A DNA stretch of 64,000 bases from an uncultured Porticoccus sp. Its GTDB lineage: Bacteria > Pseudomonadota > Gammaproteobacteria > Pseudomonadales > Porticoccaceae. The notes beneath the pieces were generated by a model. The model did no database searches, had not been told where the DNA came from, and worked only from the letters and a program-made list of their open reading frames with translations. The position numbers were made by a program, and so were the translations under genes. The stretch lies in assembly GCF_913061305.1 (NCBI RefSeq), contig NZ_CAJXST010000004.1, forward strand, positions 124,001 through 188,000. Direction: 5' to 3'. Positions 45,901 through 54,256 of the stretch are shown here, one piece after another (the stretch's first letter is position 1; each line of letters begins with the position of its first letter).

Positions 45901-46313
45901 CACCTGTTCACCGGTAACGGTATTGGTTCACTGCCGCACAGGCAGCTTAGAAATGGTACATCGGTTAATCTTGCGTCTGTGGTCAGTTCACTGCCGCACA
46001 GGCAGCTTAGAAAATGAAAACAGGGCAAGAGAACGATTACAGTGTGTTCACTGCCGCACAGGCAGCTTAGAAATCTGAGCTGTCTATTACCATAACGAAT
46101 GCTGAGTTCACTGCCGCACAGGCAGCTTAGAAAAGACCACAGCAGCACGGCCAAAACCTTTGTGGGTTCACTGCCGCACAGGCAGCTTAGAAACAAAAAG
46201 GACGAGCCAGAGCCGCCCGCCTCAGGTTCACTGCCGCACAGGCAGCTTAGAAATTTCTCAAGTCCCTCGACCCACGCAGACCTCAGTTCACTGCCGCACA
46301 GGCAGCGTAGAAA
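42987..46313 (+). CRISPR. Type I-F CRISPR array, 56 repeats, 55 spacers
   Basis: 28-bp repeats starting GTTCACTGCC, with stem CTGCC/GGCAG around loop GCACA and ending CTTAGAAA, which is the type I-F repeat with an 8-nt handle. 55 copies are identical; the last (46286-46313) has one T to G change in the sequence after GGCAGC. The unit is 60 bp. All spacers are 32 bp except one of 31 bp (43915-43945), which shifts the phase by one base. No spacer duplicated by eye. Orientation: leader on the left, degenerate terminal repeat on the right, transcription on the plus strand. Confidence 0.98.
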
Positions 46314-46330
46314 AGTCTGCAAATGCACTT

Positions 46331-46380
46331 TGTGGCGGGGCAAGGAGTCGATGCCGTTGCTGGTAGAGCACCTCGGCTAA
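46331..46380 (+). repeat. recJ 3'-end, right copy of direct repeat
   Basis: Fifty bases 17 bp after the last CRISPR repeat match the end of recJ at 44 of 50 positions. The reading frame and stop are conserved: codons read LWRGKESM then PLLVEHLG and TAA, against LWRGRESM and QLLVEHLD in recJ. Several of the differences are synonymous. The copy has no start and is not expected to be expressed as RecJ; it marks the right boundary of the island. Confidence 0.8.
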
Positions 46381-46540
46381 CGTGGTATACCAGATAGCGT
46401 TGAGAAGTTGATAGGTCCCATAATGGTGTTGTAGTCGTCGGAGGGTAGTACTATTGTCGTCAGCAAGAAGGTGTGTCAGGTAGAATTCCCCGCCTTCTGT
46501 TTGATAGCTCTGTAATGTTTATCTCCTCAAAGGATCGCAA

Positions 46541-47029
46541 ATGAAGTGTTCTGCAGGGTCTGCCTCCAACCCGGCCAGAGTGTTGCTGCTACCCGTTGCG
46601 CTATTGCTGGCCGGTTTGTTGTTGCTCTCATCACCCGCGAAATCCCAGCCAGAGCGGACGCTGTTCGACCGGCTCGGTGGCGTGTATCCGATTGCTCTGA
46701 CGGTGAATGATCTGGTGGATCGCCTGTACCTGAACAAGACGCTGAACGCGAACCCCAGGATAAAAAAAGTTCATGAAAGTATCGGCTCAAGAGAAAGTGC
46801 CAAAGTGGCGTTGACGGCCTGGGCGGTACAGTATACCGGCGGTCCGGTGCTGTTCCCTGTTCAGATCGGTGAAGTGGATGACGCACTGAAAATCACCGAT
46901 GGGGAGTTTGATGTAATTCTCGACGAATGCGTGGTGTCGTTCAATAACGCGAAATTCCCGCAGCGTGAAGTGGGCGAGTTATTGAAATTGGTTGAAGGCT
47001 TCCGCTCTCAGGTGGTGATTCAAGGCTGA
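46541..47029 (+). CDS. Exported truncated-globin-like protein
   Basis: 162 residues with AAAGGA before ATG 46541. An N-terminal signal peptide or anchor (about residues 12-32, VLLLPVALLLAGLLLL) precedes a truncated-haemoglobin fold: TLFDRLGGVYPIALTVNDLVDRL, AVQYTGGPVLF, ALKITDGEFDVIL and REVGELLKLVEGF. In group 1 globins the proximal His comes just before G-I-T; here the aligned position is Asp (EVDDALKIT). Haem binding through that His is thus unlikely. It is the first gene outside the island on the right. Confidence 0.75.
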   Translation: MKCSAGSASNPARVLLLPVALLLAGLLLLSSPAKSQPERTLFDRLGGVYPIALTVNDLVDRLYLNKTLNANPRIKKVHESIGSRESAKVALTAWAVQYTGGPVLFPVQIGEVDDALKITDGEFDVILDECVVSFNNAKFPQREVGELLKLVEGFRSQVVIQG

Positions 47030-47122
47030 ATAGCCCCGTAAGTGATTGACCTCAGTCCCGCTGCCAATTAATGGAGGCGGGGCGTTTTCGGTCGCGTCTG
47101 TAAGTGCTGCCCCTGAGCGTGC

Positions 47123-47500
47123 TCAGGCCGCCAGGGGTTGATGGCTACCGGGTGTGGAAAACAGCTCGATCACGTACAGCGCCGTGGTTTTATCCAGTGA
47201 TGTGGCAACGGTTTCTACCATGCCGGTGGGCAATATGCACACCACGTCGTAGCTGTGTTCGCCCATTCGCAGGCAGTAGTAGGCGCTATTATTGCTGCTC
47301 TTGTAGTTCATCAGGCACAGAATTTCATCCAGATAAACGTTGTAGGTGTGATCATCGTGGTCCTTGATATAGGCATGATCCTGGTCGCAGTAGCACACCT
47401 GGCCCAGAAATGTGGCTGGGTGCGCGGACTTGGGATGTTTGGGGTCGGTGACCTCAACGGTCATGCCCCTGGTTAACAGGTGATTAAAATGCTTTGTCAT
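47123..47500 (-). CDS. Hypothetical protein, unknown
   Basis: 125 residues. The start at ATG 47500 is favoured over ATG 47506 because GCGAGGA sits six bases before it. Sequence has a central C/H/D-rich segment (VCYCDQDHAYIKDHDDHTYNVY) and ends in a low-complexity tail. No family recognised; no signal peptide or membrane segment. Faces the globin-like gene convergently. Confidence 0.6.
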   Translation of the reverse strand: MTKHFNHLLTRGMTVEVTDPKHPKSAHPATFLGQVCYCDQDHAYIKDHDDHTYNVYLDEILCLMNYKSSNNSAYYCLRMGEHSYDVVCILPTGMVETVATSLDKTTALYVIELFSTPGSHQPLAA

Positions 47501-47506
47501 GGTCAT

Positions 47507-47801
47507 TCCTCGCAGTGAAGTTGTGAATGCCTGAACTCGCTATATCGACTGACTGGTCCTCCGCAGAGCGCCGGGCGCCCGGTTATTAAAAAAGTCGTTA
47601 AAGCAGGTTTCTGCCGAAGGCTTTTGCCTTGGCATTGAGTCGATCATGGTGAGAATTTTTAGAAAGGGCTATCTAAAAGCCATGCTTGAAAGCATGACTT
47701 TTGGTCATGGTTGTTATAATAATTTCAGATGATTGCATCGGCAAAAATGCTTTTGCCGGTAATAAAAAATCAATTTTAGTTTTGTGAATCGTTTCGGGAA
47801 A
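47507..47801. other. 295-bp AT-rich gap with one hairpin
   Basis: Contains an inverted repeat CGGCAAAA/TTTTGCCG (47739-47758, loop ATGC), and a smaller CATGCTT/AAGCATG pair (47681-47696). Neither has a T-tract on either strand. A TATAAT occurs at 47715-47720 without a fitting -35. No gene seen. Confidence 0.35.
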
Positions 47802-49700
47802 TTAACCCTTCATTTCTTCCAGCTCCACCCAGCGCTCTGCGGCCGTATCCAGCGCCTGTTGTTTTTCTGCCAGTTGGTCCAGCACCAGCTGGGTTTCGGT
47901 GAAAGGGCGGTTGAAAAAGTCCGGGTCAGCTGTCTGCTCTTCCAGCAGCGCAATATCCTGCTCCAGCTGGTCGATCAGGCCCGGCAGGCTGTCCAGCTCC
48001 CGCTGGAACTTGTAGCTCAGTTTGACAGCGGGTTTTTTCGCCGCAGCGGTTGAGGTGGTCTCGTGATCCACAAGGTGGCCGGAGGGATGATCCAGCGTAT
48101 CGGCAATCTTTAGGTGTTTGCCCCGTTTGACCCAATCGCTGTAACCGCCGATATACTCTTCAATTTTGCCGTCTTCCTCGAACACCAGCACGCTGGTGAC
48201 CACGTTATCGAGGAACTCTCGGTCGTGGCTGACGATGATCAGGGTGCCCTGGTATTCCACCAGTTGCTCCTCGAGAACTTCGAGCATTTCCACATCGAGA
48301 TCGTTGGTGGGTTCGTCGAGCACCAGCAGGTTGGTGGGGCGGGTAAATAGCTTGGCCAGCAGCACCCGGTTGCACTCGCCGCCGGACAGGGCGCTGACCG
48401 GGGTCATGGCGCGTTTGGGCGAGAACAAAAAGTTGCGCAGGTAGCCGATAATATGGCGTTCCTTGCCATTGATGCGAATGTACTCTTTGCCATCGCCAAC
48501 GTTCTCGGCAATGGTTTTGCTGGTATCCAGTTCCCGCCGGATCTGGTCGAAATAGCCGATTTCAATATTGGTGCCCAGTTTGACCGAGCCTTCATCGGGT
48601 TCTATTTGGCCGAGCAGGAGTTTCAGCAGGGTGGACTTGCCGACACCGTTGTTGCCGATCAAACCGATGCGGTCACCGCGCATGATCTTGATCTTGAAGT
48701 TGTTGATCAGTTGTTCATTGCCATAGCCGTGGCACACGCTGCGCGCTTCGATCACTTTGCGCCCGGAGTTCTCGGCGGTTTCAACAGTGATTTTGGCCTT
48801 GCCCTGCACATTGACGCGTTGGGCCCGGTTCTGGCGCATGGCCTGCAGGGAGCGCACACGGCCTTCGTTGCGCGTGCGCCGGGCTTTGACGCCCTGGCGG
48901 ATCCAGGTTTCCTCTTCCGCCAGTTTCTTGTCAAACAGGGCATTGCGACTTTCTTCTTCCTCGAGGGCCTGCTCCTTGAGGGTCAGGTAATTCTGGTAGT
49001 TGCCGGGCCAGCTGACCAGGTGTCCCCGGTCGATCTCGATGATTCGTGTGGCCAGCCGCTGTAAAAAATTGCGGTCGTGGGTAATGAAGATGACAGAGCC
49101 CTGAAAGCTGCGAACACGGTGTTCCAGCCATTCAATCGTGCTGATGTCCAGGTGGTTGGTAGGCTCATCGAGCAACAGCAGATCAGGATTGGACACCAGC
49201 GCTTTGCCCAGTGCGACCCGCCTGCGCCAGCCGCCGGATAATTCCGCCAGGGTTTTGTGGGCGGGCAATTCCAGTTGACTGATGATGGTCTCCACCTGTT
49301 TGTCCACCTGCCAGCCACCGCCGGCATCAATCTCGGCCTGCAAGTCTTCCATCGCCTGCATTCCCTGTTTGTCCGGACTCTGTTGGGATTGGTGACAAAA
49401 CTGGTCGATCAGCGATTGTTGGTCGGCCAGGCCCTCCCGCACGACATCCGCGACATTGCGTTCCAGGTCCCCCGGCAGGGCCTGCTCCAGCTGGCTGATG
49501 CGCAGGTGGCGGCGGAAGTGGATTTCGCCGTGGTCGGGTTTGATCTGTCCGGTGAGGATTTTCAGCAGAGTGGATTTCCCCGCACCATTGCGACCGATCA
49601 GACAAATCCGTTCACCGGATTCCACCGTAAGCTGGGCATTGATCAGCAGTGGCACATCGCCAAATTCAATGGAAATATCGTCGATCCGGATCAGAGTCAT
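47802..49700 (-). CDS. uup: ABC-F ATPase Uup
   Basis: 632 residues. Two tandem ABC domains with no membrane part: Walker A GRNGAGKSTLLKIL and GNNGVGKSTLLKLL, signatures LSGGWRRRVALGKAL and LSGGECNRVLLAKLF, and Walker B LLLDEPTNHLD and LVLDEPTNDLD. A C-terminal coiled-coil DNA/ribosome-binding tail is typical of Uup, which acts on ribosomes and influences transposon excision and replication fork intermediates. Alone in its transcription unit. Confidence 0.94.
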   Translation of the reverse strand: MTLIRIDDISIEFGDVPLLINAQLTVESGERICLIGRNGAGKSTLLKILTGQIKPDHGEIHFRRHLRISQLEQALPGDLERNVADVVREGLADQQSLIDQFCHQSQQSPDKQGMQAMEDLQAEIDAGGGWQVDKQVETIISQLELPAHKTLAELSGGWRRRVALGKALVSNPDLLLLDEPTNHLDISTIEWLEHRVRSFQGSVIFITHDRNFLQRLATRIIEIDRGHLVSWPGNYQNYLTLKEQALEEEESRNALFDKKLAEEETWIRQGVKARRTRNEGRVRSLQAMRQNRAQRVNVQGKAKITVETAENSGRKVIEARSVCHGYGNEQLINNFKIKIMRGDRIGLIGNNGVGKSTLLKLLLGQIEPDEGSVKLGTNIEIGYFDQIRRELDTSKTIAENVGDGKEYIRINGKERHIIGYLRNFLFSPKRAMTPVSALSGGECNRVLLAKLFTRPTNLLVLDEPTNDLDVEMLEVLEEQLVEYQGTLIIVSHDREFLDNVVTSVLVFEEDGKIEEYIGGYSDWVKRGKHLKIADTLDHPSGHLVDHETTSTAAAKKPAVKLSYKFQRELDSLPGLIDQLEQDIALLEEQTADPDFFNRPFTETQLVLDQLAEKQQALDTAAERWVELEEMKG

Positions 49701-49770
49701 GAAACAGCTTGCCTGTGGTTTGGGGTGGGGGATTCTAACAGAGTTCAGGTGATGGGCTATGGGCGCGAGC

Positions 49771-50385
49771 TCAATGGTCGCAGGGCGTCTCGCCGTTGAG
49801 CAGTGGCAGCAATAACTGCATGGCGCGTTGGGTGATCAGCGGTTGTGCCGTTTCAGTCGGATGGATGCCGTCCGCCTGAATCAGGGCCTGATCTGTGGCG
49901 ATATCTTCGAACATGAAAGCAATCAGTGGCACGTTCTCCTGGGCGGCGAGTTTAGGAAAAACATTGGCGAACTGATCGCTGTAACGCTTGCCATAATTGG
50001 GAGGGATTTGCATGCCGAACAGAATGGGCTGGCTATCATTGGCGCGACTGAGGTCGATCATGGCCCGCAGGTTCTGTTCCATGCGGGGAATCGGGTAACC
50101 CCGCAGTCCATCGTTACCGCCCAGTTCGATCAGCACAAAATCCGGCTGGTGTTCGTCAATCAGGGCGTCCAGTCGGGACAGACCGCCACCGGTGGTGTCG
50201 CCGCTGATACTGGCATTGATGACCCGGTGCTCATCGCCCAGTTGATGTTGCATCAAGTCCACCCAGCCCTTGCCGGCATCAATACCATAACCGGCACTGA
50301 TGCTGTCACCCAGAACCAACAGGGTGGCGCTGTGGGCGGGGAGCAGAACAAGTGATAATAGCAGGGCAATACAACAGCGGATCAT
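49771..50385 (-). CDS. tesA: Multifunctional acyl-CoA thioesterase/lysophospholipase TesA
   Basis: 204 residues. Exported SGNH hydrolase: a signal peptide (MIRCCIALLLSLVLLPAHSA, cleaved about residue 20), nucleophile Ser in VLGDSISAGYG, block III GGNDGLRG, and Asp-His in QADGIHPTETAQ. Divergent from ybbA-ybbP with a 69-bp gap, the arrangement seen in many proteobacteria. Confidence 0.94.
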   Translation of the reverse strand: MIRCCIALLLSLVLLPAHSATLLVLGDSISAGYGIDAGKGWVDLMQHQLGDEHRVINASISGDTTGGGLSRLDALIDEHQPDFVLIELGGNDGLRGYPIPRMEQNLRAMIDLSRANDSQPILFGMQIPPNYGKRYSDQFANVFPKLAAQENVPLIAFMFEDIATDQALIQADGIHPTETAQPLITQRAMQLLLPLLNGETPCDH

Positions 50386-50454
50386 GGCAACAAATTTGAG
50401 GGTGACAGATAACTGTTACAGTGTATGGCGTTTGTCGGCAAATGGAAGTAATCA

Positions 50455-51144
50455 ATGATTGAAGCGAACCAGCTTACCAAGGAAGTGACCACTTCCGAGG
50501 GTGTCCTGCGGATTCTGGACGATATCAACCTGACCGTTGCTGACGGAGAGGCACTGGCGATCGTCGGGCCTTCCGGATCGGGCAAGTCGACCCTGCTGGG
50601 AATCTTGGCGGGTCTGGATACACCCAGCGCCGGGGTAGTCAGGGTGAACGGGGAAGATATCACGGCCATGACCGAGGAGGGGCGGGCTGCAATGCGCGCC
50701 CGCTATGTGGGGTTTGTCTTTCAATCATTTCATTTGCTGCCCAGTCTGACGGCGCTGGAAAACGTTTCGCTGCCGCTGGAGTTGCGAGGTGACGCCAACG
50801 CCACTGAGACCGCCCGCGGTTACCTCGACCGCGTCGGATTAACCGCCAGGTTCAGCCATTACCCCCGCCAGTTGTCCGGTGGTGAACAGCAGCGTGTCGC
50901 GCTGGCGCGCGCCTTTGCCAGTCGACCCAAGATTCTGTTTGCCGATGAGCCCACCGGCAACCTCGATACGGTGACTGGCAAGACCATCAATGATTTGTTG
51001 TTCCAGCTGAACCGTGAAGAGGGTACAACACTGGTGCTGGTGACCCATGAGGCGACGCTGGCCAGCCGTTGTCACCGGCGTGTGACGCTGAGGGGAGGTC
51101 TGTTGGTGGGGGACGAAGCGGCGCTGCCGGGTACGCCGGGATGA
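50455..51144 (+). CDS. ybbA: ABC transporter ATPase, YbbA/LolD type
   Basis: 229 residues. Walker A GPSGSGKSTLLGIL, signature LSGGEQQRVALARAF, and Walker B FADEPTGNLD, all intact; the LolD/MacB-like short family. It overlaps the permease by four bases (ATGA), and is divergent from tesA, as in E. coli. Substrate unknown. Confidence 0.9.
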   Translation: MIEANQLTKEVTTSEGVLRILDDINLTVADGEALAIVGPSGSGKSTLLGILAGLDTPSAGVVRVNGEDITAMTEEGRAAMRARYVGFVFQSFHLLPSLTALENVSLPLELRGDANATETARGYLDRVGLTARFSHYPRQLSGGEQQRVALARAFASRPKILFADEPTGNLDTVTGKTINDLLFQLNREEGTTLVLVTHEATLASRCHRRVTLRGGLLVGDEAALPGTPG

Positions 51145-53648
51145 TGGCCTGGAAGCTGTTGTGGCGCAGTTGGCGCGGCGGTCAATTGGCGCTGATTTTC
51201 TGGTCGCTGGTCATGGCGGTGGTTGTCGTGACTGCGGTTGCCCTGCTGGCAGACAGGGTAGAAAAGGCGTTGGTTAAAGAGTCCAGCCACCTGCTGGCTG
51301 CGGATGCCCAGGTTCGCACTAGCCGTGCTATCCCGGACGACTGGTTGCAGCGCGCCGATGATGGGGGCTTGAAAACCGTACAGATGGCACTGTTTGCCTC
51401 CATGGTCTACAGCGGGGATAACAATCATCTGGCGGCGGTGAAAGCCGTGCAGTCCGGCTACCCCCTGCGCGGCCTGTTGACGCTGGCCGAGCGCCCTTTT
51501 GTAACGACCCCCGAGTTTTTTGAGTCGGTAAACCACGGCCCGCCCGCAGGTGAGGTCTGGGTGGACAGCCGGCTTCTGCCCATTCTGAAGATGGAGCTTG
51601 GTGAATCGCTGGACGTGGGGGAAGTCACCCTGCGTGTCTCCAAAGTCATTGTCGAAGAACCGGATCGCGGCGGCTCTTTCTCCCTGTTTGGTGCCCGGGT
51701 GTTGATGAACTGGCAGGATCTGGCGGCATCCGGCGTGGTCCAGCCCGGCAGCCGGATCGACTACCGGCTGTTGCTGGCGGGTGAAGACAGCGATCTGGCC
51801 AACTACCTAGCCTGGCTCGAGCCGCAACTGAACAGCCATGACCGGCTTCTGTCGCCCGATGAAGCGCAGGCGGGTATTGCCGATACACTGGTCCAGGGGC
51901 GGCGGTTCCTGATCCTGGCAGGCAGTCTGGGTGTTGTCCTGGCCGGTATTGCCCTGGCCCTGGCCAGCCGCCATTACGCTGCCGGGCAAACGGCGGCTGT
52001 CGCATTGTTGAAAAGCTGGGGTGTGTCCGCCCGGCGTGTGCGGTTACTTTACTGGCAGCAAACTTTCTGGTTGGCGCTGGTGGGCTCGCTGCTGGGGCTA
52101 GCGATAGGCTGGCTGGTGCATGAATCACTGGTCTTTTTGGTGCGTGAATTACTGCCGGTCAATCTGCCCCAGGCCGGTTGGCGACCCTGGCTGGTGGGTT
52201 TGGCCACAGGCATGCTGTGTCTGGTGGGTTTTGCCCTGCCGGCTCTTTGGCATCTGCCGTCCCTGTCGCCGCTGGCGGTGTTGCGGCGGGATGTGCCCGT
52301 CCACCCGGTAAGTGCGATGAAGCGACTGGTGATTGGTCTGCTGGTCATCGTGCTGATGCTGCTCTGGTACAGCCAGAGTGTAGCCCTAACGCTGGCGATT
52401 CTGGCGGGACTGGCAGTGACAGCACTGGCGGTGATGGGCCCTGGCTGGCTGTTGTTGAATCTGGCCCGGCGACTGGGTAACCGGGCCGGCAGCGTGTGGC
52501 GGCTGGCCCTGGCCAATCTGTGGCGTCGGCGTGGACAAACATTGGTGTTGTTGACCGGCTTTGCCGCTGCCATGGCGATTCTGATGACGCTGGTGATGGT
52601 GCGCACCACCCTGATGGAGCAGTGGCGCTGGCAATTGGCCGAAGATGCACCCAATCACTTTCTGGTCAATGTGGCTCCCCACGAACTGGATGGCGTGGAG
52701 CACCTGTTGGCAGATAACCAGCTCAGTTCGGTGGGTTGGTATGCCATGGTTCGCGGGCGGATAACGCTGATTGATGGTCAGCCGCCCTCCGACGAGCTGG
52801 TGGAGCAGAATAATGCCCTGCGCCGCGAACTGAATCTGAGCTGGACCGATCAGTTGCCCGAGGGCAACAGGGTGGAAGAAGGGCTGTGGTGGGAAGGGCT
52901 GGACAACTTCGCTGAACGGCATGGCGAGAATGTGGCGCCGGTATCGATTGAAGAGGATCTGGCCAGTGAAATCGGGGTGACGCTGGGTAGTCGTCTCACC
53001 TTCAGTGTGGGCGGACTCACCTTTGACGGGGTGATTACCAGTATCCGCAGCCTCAACTGGGACACCATGACCCCCAATTTTTACGTGCTGTTTCCCGATG
53101 GGTATCTGGAAAAGTATCCGCGAATTTTCATGACCAGCCTGTATCTGCCGCCGGAACAGAAACCGTTCGTCAATACACTGCTCAGTCAATATCCCACGGT
53201 ATTGGTGATTGAACTGGATATGGTGATTGAACGGATTCGCTCTATGGTGACTCAGGTGACCCATGGGCTGGAGTTGATGACGCTGCTGATTCTTGGCTGT
53301 GGAGTGCTGGTCATGCTGGCCGCAGTGAAGCTGTCGATGGCCGAACGGCTGCAGGAAAGCGCCATTCTGCGAACACTGGGCAGCACGGCCCAGCGCATAT
53401 TGATGGTGCAGTCGGTAGAGTTCGGTGCGCAGGGTGCGCTGGCCGGATTGCTGGCCGCCGTCGGTGCAGAGCTGGCATTGTTCCTGTTGCAGCGGCGTAT
53501 GTTCGAGGCGCCCTTCGGGCTCCATGTCGAACTGTGGCTCTGGGGTCCCCTGATAGGAGCCCTACTGATTGGTGTGCTCGGTGTGCTCTACACCCGCAGG
53601 GCGGTGAACCGGCCGCCGCTGCAGGTGTTGGGTAATCTCGATATCTGA
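51141..53648 (+). CDS. ybbP: FtsX-type ABC permease, YbbP family
   Basis: About 835 residues with two FtsX-like halves: an N-terminal transmembrane helix and large periplasmic domain, then four transmembrane segments (about 260-420 and 430-470), a second periplasmic domain and a last set of four (about 700-830). The frame is open from 51069, but ATG 51141 (MMAWKLLWRSWRGG) overlaps the ybbA stop and is standard. Partner of the upstream ATPase. Confidence 0.9.
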   Translation: MMAWKLLWRSWRGGQLALIFWSLVMAVVVVTAVALLADRVEKALVKESSHLLAADAQVRTSRAIPDDWLQRADDGGLKTVQMALFASMVYSGDNNHLAAVKAVQSGYPLRGLLTLAERPFVTTPEFFESVNHGPPAGEVWVDSRLLPILKMELGESLDVGEVTLRVSKVIVEEPDRGGSFSLFGARVLMNWQDLAASGVVQPGSRIDYRLLLAGEDSDLANYLAWLEPQLNSHDRLLSPDEAQAGIADTLVQGRRFLILAGSLGVVLAGIALALASRHYAAGQTAAVALLKSWGVSARRVRLLYWQQTFWLALVGSLLGLAIGWLVHESLVFLVRELLPVNLPQAGWRPWLVGLATGMLCLVGFALPALWHLPSLSPLAVLRRDVPVHPVSAMKRLVIGLLVIVLMLLWYSQSVALTLAILAGLAVTALAVMGPGWLLLNLARRLGNRAGSVWRLALANLWRRRGQTLVLLTGFAAAMAILMTLVMVRTTLMEQWRWQLAEDAPNHFLVNVAPHELDGVEHLLADNQLSSVGWYAMVRGRITLIDGQPPSDELVEQNNALRRELNLSWTDQLPEGNRVEEGLWWEGLDNFAERHGENVAPVSIEEDLASEIGVTLGSRLTFSVGGLTFDGVITSIRSLNWDTMTPNFYVLFPDGYLEKYPRIFMTSLYLPPEQKPFVNTLLSQYPTVLVIELDMVIERIRSMVTQVTHGLELMTLLILGCGVLVMLAAVKLSMAERLQESAILRTLGSTAQRILMVQSVEFGAQGALAGLLAAVGAELALFLLQRRMFEAPFGLHVELWLWGPLIGALLIGVLGVLYTRRAVNRPPLQVLGNLDI

Positions 53649-53653
53649 AATCG

Positions 53654-54034
53654 TTAAAACAGCATTTTGGCACCGAGGTAGCTCTCGTGCGCTGCTTCCT
53701 GCGTCGCCTGCTGTCTGTGCAGTGACGGTTCTCCACCGTACTGGATGAACAGCACAGACCGGGGTGTACGCTCGTCGCTGGGGGTAGTCCGAAGGGATGC
53801 GGCTTGCCACAGCATTGACCATTGCACGGCGAAGATGAAACCCTCTGCAATAGCGCTATTATCGGGCGCATGATGGTTGCCTTCATCACGGCTTGGCTGG
53901 ATTTTCCAGGTGTCATGATCTTCGCGCTGTAGGGGTGACAGCGCACCAATGTGCTGCCAGCCGTGAGTGTCCGACAATGCGGGCAATGCGATAAATCCGG
54001 TTAGTACAACAAGTGTCAGAGTCGGGAGTTTCAA
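53654..54034 (-). CDS. Small exported hypothetical protein
   Basis: 126 residues. The start is TTG 54034, preceded by TGGAGG with six-base spacing, giving a typical signal peptide (LPTLTLVVLTGFIALPALS). A longer reading to 54187 has no ribosome site and no signal-like start. The mature part is short, Trp- and His-containing (HGWQHIGAL ... EGFIFAVQWSMLW), no family recognised. Convergent with ybbP, its stop six bases from that gene's. Confidence 0.6.
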   Translation of the reverse strand: MKLPTLTLVVLTGFIALPALSDTHGWQHIGALSPLQREDHDTWKIQPSRDEGNHHAPDNSAIAEGFIFAVQWSMLWQAASLRTTPSDERTPRSVLFIQYGGEPSLHRQQATQEAAHESYLGAKMLF

Positions 54035-54140
54035 GGAGCGCCTCCATTTTATTTTTGCAAACAACCCCGGAGGGTTGCCTGCCGCCATCCAGTCAGTGAC
54101 AAAATCGTCATTGTCAGATATTTGTACGCAGGCAAGTAGA

Positions 54141-54170
54141 TTGTGGATCGCATCTGCGATGCAGTAAGAT
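54141..54170 (+). promoter_or_regulatory. Candidate promoter for prfB
   Basis: TTGTGG (54141-54146), 18-bp spacer, TAAGAT (54165-54170). It would give a transcript starting about 80 bases before prfB that carries the hairpin at 54199-54226. Moderate match only. Confidence 0.3.
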
Positions 54171-54198
54171 AAGGCAAACGGACGCATCTCTGGAGAAC

Positions 54199-54234
54199 AG
54201 GCCGGGAATCCGTTAGAATCCGGCCTCGTTTTTT
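54199..54234 (+). terminator. Terminator-like hairpin in the prfB leader
   Basis: AGGCCGG (54199-54205) and CCGGCCT (54220-54226) form a seven-pair GC stem with a 14-nt loop, followed by CG and six T residues (54229-54234). It lies 22 bp upstream of the prfB start. It could end ybbP read-through or attenuate prfB; the promoter geometry argues that prfB transcripts must read through it. Confidence 0.55.
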
Positions 54235-54256
54235 CTCACAGTCTTGGCCATTATTC

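Noticed and set aside
43134-46343. Long frames in the array with repeated peptides such as VHCRTGSLE, SLPHRQLR and FLSCLCGSE
   Set aside because: The 60-bp repeat unit keeps all frames in phase, so the repeats translate to periodic peptides. They are CRISPR repeats, not protein-coding.
46331-46380. Expressed recJ fragment
   Set aside because: The frame is open only because it continues from the array; no start or ribosome site belongs to it. It is treated as a boundary repeat.
47739-47758. Terminator for uup in the 47.5-47.8 kb gap
   Set aside because: The CGGCAAAA/TTTTGCCG stem has no T-run on the strand that would end uup.
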